The position numbers and the translations under genes were made by a program. Of a DNA stretch of 64,000 nucleotides, positions 51,849 to 61,014 are shown piece by piece. Every line of letters starts with the position of its first letter. Within the stretch, counting starts at the first letter, position 1. The DNA lies in contig CAWEBX010000036.1 in NCBI GenBank assembly GCA_963807355.1, positions 1-64,000 of the forward strand. Direction: 5' to 3'. Source of the DNA: Nitrobacter sp963807355. Lineage in GTDB: Bacteria; Pseudomonadota; Alphaproteobacteria; Rhizobiales; Xanthobacteraceae. Below the pieces are notes generated by a model. That model was not told the origin of the DNA and ran no database searches. It was given only the letters and a program-made list of their open reading frames with translations.

Positions 51849-53522
51849 CTAAATCACCAGAACGTGAATATAGCAGAGCGGCTTCTTGCCCCACTCTTCC
51901 GCGACTGCTGCCCGCACCGCGCGGCGCACTGACTCGGCCATCGCATCCGGATCGCGCCGCCGCGTCCGCGGCAACTCTTTCACCGTCGAGACCACCGTGT
52001 CGAAAACGATGTCGTCGAGTACCTCGCCGGCCATGTTCTTCTCCGGTATTCCGACGAGATCAACTTCGGGGTCCTCAACCAGTTCACCTTTATCCGTGAC
52101 AGCAATTGCCACGAACACGCAGCCGGCAAATGCCATGCGCCGCCGCTCGACGACCGCGCGCGACTTTGAATCCTCCAGGATGGCGCCATCCTTGTAAAGC
52201 CGCCCTGACGGCAATTCATCGATGATGCCTGGGTCTCCTGGCCCAAGCCGGACCAGATCGCCATTCTTGCAGATTAGAACTTTCGGCACGCCTGAAGCAC
52301 GCGCCAACTGCGCATGCTCGGAGAGATGCAAAGCCTCGCCGTGCACCGGGATCAGCAGACGTGGGCGAACCCAGGAAATCATGTCCCGCAGCTCGTCGCA
52401 GCGTGGATGGCCAGAGACATGAACAAGTCGGGTGCGATCGGTAATGACCTTGATGCCCTGCGCCACAAGCCCGTTGATGATAGCGCCGACGGCTTTCTCA
52501 TTGCCGGGAATGGTGCGTGAGGAAAAGATCACGGTGTCGCCACCGTTCAGCGTGACCTCCGGATGATCGTCCCGGGCGATGCGGGCAAGTGCCGCCCTGG
52601 GTTCGCCCTGACTGCCCGTGCATAGCGCCAACACTTTGTCCGCTGGAAGGTGGCCATAGACTTCGGCACTACGGAAATCCTGCACGCCGTCCATATGCCC
52701 GGTCTCGCGCGCGACTTGCACCACACGCGCCATTGCACGGCCGACCACCACGACCTCGCGTCCTGCCTCACGCGCGGCATCGGCCACCGCGCGCAGCCGT
52801 CCGACGTTGGACGCAAACGTTGTCACCGCAACTCGGCCCTTGGCGGCCTTCACCAATTCCGCGATGGTTTTGGCGACTTCGATTTCAGACGGCGAACGCC
52901 CATCCCGCACCGCGTTGGTCGAATCGCCGATCAGCGCCAGCACGCCCTCGTCGCCTAGTTCGCGAAAGCGCCGTTCGTCGGTCGGCGGGCCGATGATGGG
53001 CGTCGGATCGATCTTCCAATCGCCGGTATGCACAACAATTCCAGCTTCCGTGTGGATCGCAAGGGCATGGGATTCCGGAATCGAGTGCGCCACCGGAATG
53101 AATTCCACGCCAAAGGGACCGATCTCGATACGCGCTCCTGAAGGTACGACAGTCACAGGGATGTCGGGCGAATTGCGTTCAGCGGCGCATTTGGCCTCGA
53201 ATAAAGCTGCGCTGAATTTGGTCGCGTAGATCGGGCATCTCAGACGCGGCCACAAATCGATGATTGCGCCGAAGTGATCCTCATGGGCGTGCGTCAGCAC
53301 CAGACCGACGAGGTTCTTTCGTTCCTGTTCGAGAAACCGGATGTCCGGCATGATGAGATCTATGCCCGGCAAATGTTCCTCGTCGCCGAAGGATACACCG
53401 AGATCGACCGCCAGCCAGCTGCGCTGATGACGATTGCCGAGCCCGTAGATCGACAGGTTCATGCCGATCTCACCCACGCCGCCGAGCGGGGCGAACATCA
53501 ACTCATCAGGCCGCGCTATCAT
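51849..53522 (-). CDS. ribonuclease J, 557 aa
   Basis: Metallo-beta-lactamase/beta-CASP exo- and endoribonuclease for mRNA and rRNA processing. It has the zinc motif LTHAHEDHFGAIIDLWPRL (HxHxDH), HTGDWKIDPTPIIGPPTD, the beta-CASP region DSTNAVRDGRSPSEIEVAKT and VHVSGHPRCDELRDMISW, and a C-terminal domain ending KKPLCYIHVLVI. The length is typical of proteobacterial RNase J. Its ATG overlaps the birA stop (ATGA). Confidence 0.94.
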   Translation of the reverse strand: MIARPDELMFAPLGGVGEIGMNLSIYGLGNRHQRSWLAVDLGVSFGDEEHLPGIDLIMPDIRFLEQERKNLVGLVLTHAHEDHFGAIIDLWPRLRCPIYATKFSAALFEAKCAAERNSPDIPVTVVPSGARIEIGPFGVEFIPVAHSIPESHALAIHTEAGIVVHTGDWKIDPTPIIGPPTDERRFRELGDEGVLALIGDSTNAVRDGRSPSEIEVAKTIAELVKAAKGRVAVTTFASNVGRLRAVADAAREAGREVVVVGRAMARVVQVARETGHMDGVQDFRSAEVYGHLPADKVLALCTGSQGEPRAALARIARDDHPEVTLNGGDTVIFSSRTIPGNEKAVGAIINGLVAQGIKVITDRTRLVHVSGHPRCDELRDMISWVRPRLLIPVHGEALHLSEHAQLARASGVPKVLICKNGDLVRLGPGDPGIIDELPSGRLYKDGAILEDSKSRAVVERRRMAFAGCVFVAIAVTDKGELVEDPEVDLVGIPEKNMAGEVLDDIVFDTVVSTVKELPRTRRRDPDAMAESVRRAVRAAVAEEWGKKPLCYIHVLVI

Positions 53523-54331
53523 GTTGCTCCGACCGAGGCTGCCGTGCCGAAATGCACATCACCGGCGGAGACGGCAACTCGCTTACCGTCGGAGGTCGCA
53601 ACGATCAAACAACCGTTTTTGTCGATGGTATCAAACAGGCCGGATACCGTTGACGGGCCGGACTGGACCGAGACCTGTTGGCCGACGCCGGCCGCCCGAT
53701 CGAGCCACAGGCGCCTGATCTCGCCAAAGCCACGACCCATGTCCCAGATCGCGCGAAATTCAGCCCAAGCCTCGGTCAGCGCGCGAAATAAATCCTCCGC
53801 GCCGATGTCGATGCCGAGGTCCCTCAGCGCAACCGCCGGATACGGCATTCCCTCAGGCGCAGCAACCACGTTGGTGCCTATGCCGACAACAACGGCCAGA
53901 CGGTCATGTGCGACCATCTCGGCCTCCAGCAGGATTCCCGCGAGTTTCCTCCCACCTGCCAAAACGTCATTCGGCCATTTCAAATGAAACGTCACCTTCT
54001 CCGAAACTGGAGATCTCATGCGCGCTTCAAGGCTGACTGCTTGAAGCGCAGCTTCGAGCGCCAACCCTGCCGCAAAGCTTAGGGTCGCCGCTACGGCGGG
54101 CGAGGTCTCGATAACCTCAAGTACGCTGCTGGCCAGATTGCCCCGAGGGGAGATCCAGCTACGCTGCCGGCGACCGCGTCCCGCGGTTTGTTCCGCCGTT
54201 ACCAGCCAGATCGGACCGGTCTCGCCCGTTCGCGCGCGCACCAGCGCTTCGGTGTTAGTCGAGCCGATGCGATCGAAAACCGCAAGTCGGTAACCAGCCG
54301 ATGCAGCTCGTGGACCGAGCGAGAATGCCAT
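53519..54331 (-). CDS. birA: biotin-protein ligase BirA (class I), 270 aa
   Basis: It attaches biotin to acetyl-CoA carboxylase and other carboxylases. It lacks the N-terminal helix-turn-helix, so it is not a repressor. It has the biotin/ATP loop AGRGRRQRSWISPRGNLASS (GRGRxxR), catalytic KWPNDVLAGGRKLAGILLEA, and a C-terminal SH3-like domain. Its ATG overlaps the nuoN stop (TAATG), tying it to the complex I operon, an arrangement common in this order. Confidence 0.93.
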   Translation of the reverse strand: MAFSLGPRAASAGYRLAVFDRIGSTNTEALVRARTGETGPIWLVTAEQTAGRGRRQRSWISPRGNLASSVLEVIETSPAVAATLSFAAGLALEAALQAVSLEARMRSPVSEKVTFHLKWPNDVLAGGRKLAGILLEAEMVAHDRLAVVVGIGTNVVAAPEGMPYPAVALRDLGIDIGAEDLFRALTEAWAEFRAIWDMGRGFGEIRRLWLDRAAGVGQQVSVQSGPSTVSGLFDTIDKNGCLIVATSDGKRVAVSAGDVHFGTAASVGAT

Positions 54332-55767
54332 TAGAACAATGATTTCGCAGCCGCCGTGGCTGCGCTGACCAAGGGTCCCGGATACACGAAGAACAGCATG
54401 TTAAAAAGCGCCGTCGCTGCCACCACCGAACGCAATTCGATGTGCACCGCGTCTGTCGCCTCGGCCTGCTCGTCGAAATACATCATCTTGATCACGTTGA
54501 GATAGTAGAACGCACCGACGACGCTGGTGATGACGCCGATCACGGATAGGGCAAACAGTCCTGCCTTGATGGCCGCGCTGAAAACATAGAATTTGGCAAA
54601 GAAACCGGCCAACGGCGGGATTCCGGCGAGCGAAAACAGCAGCATTGCAAAGAAAAAAGCCAGCAGCGGATTGGTTCGCGATAGCCCCGCGAAATCGCTG
54701 ATCTGCTCCAGGGCCTGACCGTTACGGCTCATGGCGAGAATGACAGTAAAGGCCCCGAACGTCATCACGGTATAGATGACCAGATACAGCACGACGCCCT
54801 GCGCGCCTTCGACCGTGCCGGCAGCAAGACCGACCAGTGCAAAACCCATGTGGCCGATCGACGAATAAGCCATCAGGCGTTTGATGTTGCGTTGTCCGAT
54901 CGCGCCGAACGACCCAAGCGCCATGGACGCGATCGCCACGAAAACCACGATCTGCTGCCACTCGGCGACGACCCCGGAGAATGCCGTCAGCACCACGCGC
55001 GTAAACACAGCCATCGCCGCGATCTTCGGCGCCGAGGCGAAGAAGGCCGTGACCGGCGTTGGTGCTCCTTCATAGACATCAGGCGTCCACATGTGGAACG
55101 GCACCACTGACACCTTGAAACAAAGGCCCGCCAGCAGAAAGACGAGGCCGAATACAACGCCGATGCTACCGGTCTTCGCAGCGGCTGCAATGCCGACAAA
55201 GCTGACCGTTCCCGTGAAGCCATAGATCAGCGAAGCGCCATACAGCAACATCCCGGACGCCAGAGCGCCAAGAACGAAGTATTTCAAACCCGCTTCGGTT
55301 GACTTGACGTTGTCACGGTTGCTCGCCGCTACCACGTAAAGCGCAAGGCTCATCAATTCGAGCCCGAGATACAGCATGATCAGGTCGGCTGCCGAAATCA
55401 GCACCATCATGCCGACCGTCGAAAGCATCACCAGAATTGCGAACTCGAACATCCGACGGGACTGGTCCTCGAGAAACTCCCGGGACAGAACGAGCGTCGC
55501 CGCAGAGCCGAGCAAGGCAAGTATCTTCAGAAACCGAGCGAACTCATCGACGATGAAGCTGCCGCCGAACGTCATCAGCCTGCCGTGCGGCAACAGATAC
55601 TCAATCACGCCGGTCCCGATCAGAAAACAGATCGCAAGACCGGTCACGAGGCCGGCTGCACGCTGGCCACACCATGCCCCTATCAACAGCAACACCATCG
55701 CGCCGACCGCCAGAACAATTTCCGGCAATACGGGAAGCAGTTGATATCCAGCGGCCTCAAACATCAT
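54331..55767 (-). CDS. nuoN: NADH-quinone oxidoreductase subunit N, 478 aa
   Basis: Antiporter-like proton-pumping subunit of complex I in the inner membrane, about 14 helices. ATG at 55767 gives MMFEAAGYQLLPVLPEIVLA. Conserved membrane lysines and glutamate lie in LELMSLALYVVAASNRDNVK and PFHMWTPDVYEGAPTPVTAF, with RNIKRLMAYSSIGHMGFALV. It is the last nuo gene, followed by birA by overlap. Confidence 0.95.
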   Translation of the reverse strand: MMFEAAGYQLLPVLPEIVLAVGAMVLLLIGAWCGQRAAGLVTGLAICFLIGTGVIEYLLPHGRLMTFGGSFIVDEFARFLKILALLGSAATLVLSREFLEDQSRRMFEFAILVMLSTVGMMVLISAADLIMLYLGLELMSLALYVVAASNRDNVKSTEAGLKYFVLGALASGMLLYGASLIYGFTGTVSFVGIAAAAKTGSIGVVFGLVFLLAGLCFKVSVVPFHMWTPDVYEGAPTPVTAFFASAPKIAAMAVFTRVVLTAFSGVVAEWQQIVVFVAIASMALGSFGAIGQRNIKRLMAYSSIGHMGFALVGLAAGTVEGAQGVVLYLVIYTVMTFGAFTVILAMSRNGQALEQISDFAGLSRTNPLLAFFFAMLLFSLAGIPPLAGFFAKFYVFSAAIKAGLFALSVIGVITSVVGAFYYLNVIKMMYFDEQAEATDAVHIELRSVVAATALFNMLFFVYPGPLVSAATAAAKSLF

Positions 55768-55792
55768 AGCTGGCGTCCCTGACCTGCCGCGA

Positions 55793-57301
55793 TCATGGCA
55801 GCGCCGCAGCCTTGATGGCGGCGGTCGCGCTTGCGTAATTATTGACAAGATTTTGTACGGAAGCCGCCGAGAAATCGAGCACCGGCTTCGGATAAACGCC
55901 GAACAGGATCGTCAGCACCACAAGCGGCGCCAGCGTCAAGCCCTCGCGGAAAGTAAGATCCTTAATGGTCGCAAGCGACGGTTTGACCAGCGCCCCGAAC
56001 ACGATCTTGCGATAGAGCCACAAAGCGTAGGCGGCTGACAGGATCACGCCGAGCGTTGCCGCAACCGCTGTGGGAATGTTGACCTTGAAGGTGCCGATCA
56101 GCGCAAGGAATTCCCCGACAAATCCGGACGTTCCGGGCAGTCCGACATTGGCCATCGTGAAGACGAGAAACACCATCGCATAAAGTGGCATCCGGTTGAC
56201 GAGCCCGCCATAGGACGCGATCTCGCGCGTGTGCATTCGGTCATAAACCACACCGACACAGAGAAACAGCGCGCCCGACACGATCCCGTGCGACACCATC
56301 TGGAATACGCCGCCGTGAACTCCTTGCATGGTGCCGGCAAAAATTCCCATGGTCACGAAGCCCATGTGAGCCACCGACGAATAGGCAATCAGCTTTTTCA
56401 TGTCCTCCTGCATGAGGGCCACCAGCGAGGTGTAGACGATCGCGACAGCGGAGAGGACGAAGACCAGCGGCGCGAAGTCATGCGACGCAAGCGGAAACAT
56501 CGGCAGCGAAAAGCGCAGGAAGCCGTAACCCCCCATCTTCAGCAAAATAGCTGCAAGGATCACCGATCCCGCCGTGGGTGCTTCGACATGTGCATCCGGA
56601 AGCCAGGTGTGCACGGGCCACATCGGCATCTTGACCGCGAACGATGCAAAGAAGGCAAACCACGCCCACATCTGCAGATTATACGGAACGGAGGTGCGCA
56701 TCAGCGTCGGAATGTCGGTCGTTCCGGCATTCCAGTAGAGCGCCATGATGGCCAGTAGCATCAGAACCGAGCCGAGCAGCGTATAAAGGAAGAACTTGAA
56801 GGTGGCATAGACCCGGCGCGGACCGCCCCAGATCCCGATGATCAGGAACATCGGGATCAGGCCGCCTTCAAAGAATACGTAGAACAGCAGCAGGTCGAGC
56901 GCCGAGAACGTGCCGGTCATCAGCGTTTCCAGAAGCAGAAACGCCATCATGTAGGCAGGCACACGACGGGTAATCGATTTCCAGCTTGCGATGATGCATA
57001 GCGGCATCAGCGCCGTGGTGAGAATGACGAACGGCAGCGAGATGCCATCGACGCCTATGTGATAGCGAATGCCGGTGGCAAGCCAGGTCGCCTGCTCGAC
57101 GAACTGGAATCCCGTATTGGTTGGATCGAAGCGCGCAACCAGGATCAGCGACACCGCGAGGGTGACGATCGTAGTCCACAGCGCAATCCAACGCGCGGTC
57201 CGGTTGGCGGCTTCGTCGCTGCCACGAGCCATCACGTAAATCAGAACTGCGCCGACCGCCGGCAGAAAGGTCGTGACAGACAGAATGGGCCAGGTCGTCA
57301 T
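55793..57301 (-). CDS. nuoM: NADH-quinone oxidoreductase subunit M, 502 aa
   Basis: Second of three antiporter-like subunits. It has LLLFYVFFEGGLIPMFLIIG with the key Glu, the lysine-bearing KMPMWPVHTWLPDAHVEAPT, then KKLIAYSSVAHMGFVTMGIF. About 14 membrane helices, full length. It starts 2 bp after nuoL on the same transcript. Confidence 0.96.
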   Translation of the reverse strand: MTTWPILSVTTFLPAVGAVLIYVMARGSDEAANRTARWIALWTTIVTLAVSLILVARFDPTNTGFQFVEQATWLATGIRYHIGVDGISLPFVILTTALMPLCIIASWKSITRRVPAYMMAFLLLETLMTGTFSALDLLLFYVFFEGGLIPMFLIIGIWGGPRRVYATFKFFLYTLLGSVLMLLAIMALYWNAGTTDIPTLMRTSVPYNLQMWAWFAFFASFAVKMPMWPVHTWLPDAHVEAPTAGSVILAAILLKMGGYGFLRFSLPMFPLASHDFAPLVFVLSAVAIVYTSLVALMQEDMKKLIAYSSVAHMGFVTMGIFAGTMQGVHGGVFQMVSHGIVSGALFLCVGVVYDRMHTREIASYGGLVNRMPLYAMVFLVFTMANVGLPGTSGFVGEFLALIGTFKVNIPTAVAATLGVILSAAYALWLYRKIVFGALVKPSLATIKDLTFREGLTLAPLVVLTILFGVYPKPVLDFSAASVQNLVNNYASATAAIKAAALP

Positions 57302-57303
57302 TC

Positions 57304-59370
57304 TTACCGGCCTCCCGAGAACATGAACCAGGTGATCAGGCCGGCGACGCCCATCAGCATTGCGAACGCATAATGATAAAGGTAGCCGGTCTGTAGCCTG
57401 ACGACATTGCGGGTGACATCAAGCACCCCCGCCGAGACGCCATCGGGGCCAAATCCGTCAATGACGAAGCCGTCGCCCTTCTTCCACAGAAAGCGACCAA
57501 GCCACTTCGCCGGACGCACGAAGATCACCTCATAGAGCTCGTCGAAGTACCACTTATTGAGCAGAAACTGGTAGAGCATCGGGTGTTCACGGGCGAGTTG
57601 GACCGGCACGTCGGGGCGACGGATATAGAACAGCCACGCCACCGCAAACCCCAAAATCATCATCGCCGTCGGCAGGTAGGCGATTGCCTTTGGAATATGG
57701 TGCATTTCCTCAAGGATGTGCGGATGCATCTTCACGGATTCCCGGAAGAACTCTTCGACCCCGTGCCCGGTGAATAGTTCCTTGAAGGGAAAGCCTGCGA
57801 GGATCGAGCCCGCTGCAAGAATGCCGATCGGAATTAGCATCCAGATCGGGCTTTCATGCGCAGCCTTATAGTGCGCCTGATCGTGAGGCCGGCCGTGGAA
57901 GGTCTTGAAGATCAACCTCCACGAATAGAAAGAGGTCAGGCCGGCAGCAACCACGGTCATGAGGAAACCGTAGTACGCGAAGGGGTTGTGAGACACATAG
58001 GCGGATTCGATAATCGCGTCCTTGGAAAAATAACCCGCCGTCAGCGGAAATCCTGTCAGCGCCAGCGTACCGATCACCATCACGAAGTAGGTATAAGGAA
58101 TGCGATCCTTCAGGCCACCCATATTGCGGATGTCCTGCTCGTGATGCATCGCATAAATCACCGATCCCGAACCCAAGAACAGCAGCGCCTTGAAGAAGGC
58201 GTGAGTGAATAGGTGGAACATTCCAACGGTGTAGGCTCCTGCTCCCATTGCCACGAACATGTAGCCGAGCTGCGAGCAGGTCGAATACGCCACGATGCGC
58301 TTGATGTCGTTCTGCACGAGACCGACCGTCGCCGCGAAGATCGCCGTAGTCGCGCCGATGAACATCACGAAAGCCTGTGCATCCGGCGCCAGTTCAAACA
58401 GGGGCGATAGCCGCGCCACCATGAACACCCCCGCCGTCACCATGGTCGCTGCGTGAATCAGTGCCGATACTGGTGTTGGTCCTTCCATGGCGTCGGGCAG
58501 CCAGGTGTGCAACAGGAACTGGGCCGACTTGCCCATGGCGCCCATGAACAGCAACAGGCAGATTAAAGTCAGGGCGTTGACGTCCCAGGCGAGGAAGTGA
58601 ACCTTCGTCCCGGCCAAGCCCGGCGCCGCGCTGAAGATGGTGTCGAAATCGGTCGAACCGATCAGCATGAACACCGCGAAAATGCCGAGCGAAAAGCCGA
58701 AGTCTCCGACACGGTTGACCACGAACGCCTTGATTGCCGCCGCATTAGCCGACGGCTTCTGATACCAGAATCCGATCAGCAGATAGCTAGCGAGACCGAC
58801 GCCTTCCCAACCGAAGAACAGTTGGACCAGGTTGTCCGACGTCACCAGCATCAGCATCGCGAAGGTGAACAGCGACAGATAGCCGAAAAATCGCGGCCGG
58901 TTGGGATCCTCGTCCATGTAGCCGATGGAATAGAAGTGCACCAGCGACGACACCGTGGTGACGACAACGAGCATCACCGCCGTCAGCGTATCCACCCGTA
59001 ACGACCAACCAACCTGAAGATCGCCCGAGGAAATCCAAGAGAAGAGCGCAATCCGTGCGTCGTGATGCATGAAGCCGACGTCGACCAGCGTCACCCATGA
59101 CAGGATTGCCGATGCAATCAGAAACGCGGTCGTGATCAGTTCGGCGGCGCGCGATCCAGCAGCCGGAGGCTCGCTGACATGATGGTCGTCGTGACCGTGG
59201 GCGTCACCGTGCCCATGTTCATCATGCGCAGCCGCCGCGTGAGCATGGCCATGGTCGTCGTGATGAACGACCGCATCACCGCTGGGATTGCGCCCATGCG
59301 CGCCCACCAATGCAATCAGCGCGGCGAGGATCGCGCCGATCAGCGGCAAGAAGACGATTGCCTCGATCAT
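57304..59370 (-). CDS. nuoL: NADH-quinone oxidoreductase subunit L, 688 aa
   Basis: Distal antiporter-like subunit with the long lateral helix at its C-terminus. It has LFFGWEGVGLASYLLIGFWY, then SAQFLLHTWLPDAMEGPTPV and NDIKRIVAYSTCSQLGYMFV, plus the discontinuous helix end region. It is longer than enterobacterial NuoL (about 613), partly through a His/Asp-rich loop at residues 36-65 (HHDDHGHAHAAAAHDEHG and following). The frame is intact. Confidence 0.96.
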   Translation of the reverse strand: MIEAIVFLPLIGAILAALIALVGAHGRNPSGDAVVHHDDHGHAHAAAAHDEHGHGDAHGHDDHHVSEPPAAGSRAAELITTAFLIASAILSWVTLVDVGFMHHDARIALFSWISSGDLQVGWSLRVDTLTAVMLVVVTTVSSLVHFYSIGYMDEDPNRPRFFGYLSLFTFAMLMLVTSDNLVQLFFGWEGVGLASYLLIGFWYQKPSANAAAIKAFVVNRVGDFGFSLGIFAVFMLIGSTDFDTIFSAAPGLAGTKVHFLAWDVNALTLICLLLFMGAMGKSAQFLLHTWLPDAMEGPTPVSALIHAATMVTAGVFMVARLSPLFELAPDAQAFVMFIGATTAIFAATVGLVQNDIKRIVAYSTCSQLGYMFVAMGAGAYTVGMFHLFTHAFFKALLFLGSGSVIYAMHHEQDIRNMGGLKDRIPYTYFVMVIGTLALTGFPLTAGYFSKDAIIESAYVSHNPFAYYGFLMTVVAAGLTSFYSWRLIFKTFHGRPHDQAHYKAAHESPIWMLIPIGILAAGSILAGFPFKELFTGHGVEEFFRESVKMHPHILEEMHHIPKAIAYLPTAMMILGFAVAWLFYIRRPDVPVQLAREHPMLYQFLLNKWYFDELYEVIFVRPAKWLGRFLWKKGDGFVIDGFGPDGVSAGVLDVTRNVVRLQTGYLYHYAFAMLMGVAGLITWFMFSGGR

Positions 59371-59383
59371 GCATCCACCTCAC

Positions 59384-59455
59384 GAAGCATGATCTCGCAA
59401 CCAATGCATCCATTGGCCGGAGAAAGCCGGTCCTCACTTTTCCGGATCATGCTTC
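59384..59455. repeat. palindromic intergenic repeat between nuoK and nuoL
   Basis: A perfect 11-bp inverted repeat GAAGCATGATC (59384-59394) and GATCATGCTTC (59445-59455) encloses two smaller stems, CCAATG/CATTGG (59401-59416) and CCGG-AGAAAG-CCGG, giving a cloverleaf-like fold. The outer arm runs two bases into the nuoK stop. Units with this end sequence are, from memory, dispersed intergenic repeats of Nitrobacteraceae. Confidence 0.7.
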
Positions 59456-59762
59456 AGCCCTTCATCAGATTGACGTCCTCAACCGCGATCGAACCGCGGT
59501 TGCGGTAATACGCAACGAGAACAGCAAGGCCGATCGCCGCCTCGGCCGCGGCAACCGTGAGCACTAGTAGCGTAAACACCTGTCCGACGATGTCGCCCAA
59601 AAACGCCGAAAAAGCCACCAGGTTGATATTGACGGCCAGCAGGATCAATTCCACCGACATCAGGATGATGATGATGTTCTTGCGGTTGAGAAAGATGCCG
59701 AGGGTCCCCAGCGTGAAAAGGATCGCGCCAACCGCCAGATAGTGTCCGAGGCCGATTGTCAT
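59454..59762 (-). CDS. nuoK: NADH-quinone oxidoreductase subunit K, 102 aa
   Basis: Small three-helix membrane subunit. ATG at 59762 (MTIGLGHYLAVGAILFTLGT) overlaps the nuoJ stop by ATGA. It has the conserved membrane glutamates in IIILMSVELILLAVNINLVA and LTVAAAEAAIGLAVLVAYYR. The length is normal. The palindromic repeat overlaps its last codon. Confidence 0.96.
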   Translation of the reverse strand: MTIGLGHYLAVGAILFTLGTLGIFLNRKNIIIILMSVELILLAVNINLVAFSAFLGDIVGQVFTLLVLTVAAAEAAIGLAVLVAYYRNRGSIAVEDVNLMKG

Positions 59763-60397
59763 TTCACCCACTCCGCTGAGTCAGCGTCCTGCAATCCCTG
59801 CCCCGAGGCAACCTGGCGCACGCCCATGGCCATCTCAGGAGTCCGCGCGTTCTGGACATTGATATCCTGACGCTTAACGCTGGCCCTGTGTCGCAGCGTC
59901 AGTACGATGGCGCCGATCATGGCCACCAGCAACACCATGCCGGCGAGCTGGAAATAATGAATGTACTTCGTGTAGAGCACGAGGCCGAGCGCCTCGGTGT
60001 TGCTGACATCGCCCGGAATGGCCGCCGTGATCGATTTCGTAACCGTCGGATTGAGGGTCCAGCCCCCGACAACGAGCAGCAGTTCCAGCAAAAAGATCGC
60101 TGCGATCACCAAACCGAACGGCAAATATTCAAGAAAGCCCTCTCGTAATTCGGCGAAGTCGACGTCCAGCATCATGATGACGAAGAGGAACAACACCGCG
60201 ACCGCGCCGACATAGACCACGATGAGGATCATCGCGATAAATTCTGCACCCAACAGGATGAACAGACCGGCAGCATTGACGAACGCCAGAATGAGGAACA
60301 GCACCGAGTGCACGGGATTGCGCGACGAAATAACCATCGCGGCGGATGCAACGCACACGCCGGCGAACAGATAGAAGAACAGCGCTGGAAGGATCAT
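59759..60397 (-). CDS. nuoJ: NADH-quinone oxidoreductase subunit J, 212 aa
   Basis: Five-helix membrane subunit with the conserved third helix that couples redox to pumping. ATG at 60397 gives MILPALFFYLFAGVCVASAA, then MVISSRNPVHSVLFLILAFV and IAMILIVVYVGAVAVLFLFV (TM3 with its tyrosine). The C-terminus is soluble. The earlier in-frame codon at 60490 lies in untranslated sequence between nuoI and nuoJ. Confidence 0.95.
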   Translation of the reverse strand: MILPALFFYLFAGVCVASAAMVISSRNPVHSVLFLILAFVNAAGLFILLGAEFIAMILIVVYVGAVAVLFLFVIMMLDVDFAELREGFLEYLPFGLVIAAIFLLELLLVVGGWTLNPTVTKSITAAIPGDVSNTEALGLVLYTKYIHYFQLAGMVLLVAMIGAIVLTLRHRASVKRQDINVQNARTPEMAMGVRQVASGQGLQDADSAEWVK

Positions 60398-60517
60398 GCG
60401 ATACCTCCGCCAGTTAGCTGCAACCTTGCCGCGCGCAGAACACACCCTCTCCCCCCTTTTCGGGGCGGGAGAATGGAAGCAACGCCCCACACTACAATGC
60501 GATTGAACATACCCACC

Positions 60518-61006
60518 TTACCGATACGGCGCGTCAAGTTCGATCGCTTTCGCGATCTCCCGCTCCCAACGGTCGCCGTTGGCGAGCAGCTTGGCCTTGT
60601 CATAATAAAGCTCCTCGCGGGTCTCGGTCGCGAATTCGAAATTCGGCCCTTCGACGATCGCATCGACCGGACAGGCCTCCTGGCACAATCCGCAATAGAT
60701 GCATTTCACCATATCGATGTCGTACCGCACTGTGCGGCGGGTGCCGTCGTTTCGGCGCGGACCGGCCTCGATGGTAATGGCCTGCGCAGGGCAGATCGCC
60801 TCGCACAGCTTGCAGGCGATGCAACGCTCCTCGCCGTTTGGATAACGGCGCAGCGCGTGCTCACCGCGGAAGCGGGGCGAGATCGGATTCTTCTCGAAGG
60901 GGTAGTTGATGGTCGGCTTCGGTTTGAAAAAATACCTCATAGCGAGGAAGAACGCCGAGATGAATTCGGTCAGTAGGAGCGAACGGGCTGTTGCATTGAT
61001 ACTCAT
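60518..61006 (-). CDS. nuoI: NADH-quinone oxidoreductase subunit I, 162 aa
   Basis: Carries two [4Fe-4S] clusters (N6a and N6b) next to the quinone site. Cluster motifs are CIACKLCEAICPAQ and CIYCGLCQEACPVDA, with the usual C-P residues. ATG at 61006 gives MSINATARSLLLTEFISAFF. The length is standard. It is 9 bp from nuoH. The 120 bp after it, to nuoJ, holds no gene and includes a CCCC-TTTT-CGGGG-type hairpin. Confidence 0.97.
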   Translation of the reverse strand: MSINATARSLLLTEFISAFFLAMRYFFKPKPTINYPFEKNPISPRFRGEHALRRYPNGEERCIACKLCEAICPAQAITIEAGPRRNDGTRRTVRYDIDMVKCIYCGLCQEACPVDAIVEGPNFEFATETREELYYDKAKLLANGDRWEREIAKAIELDAPYR

Positions 61007-61014
61007 GACAAATC

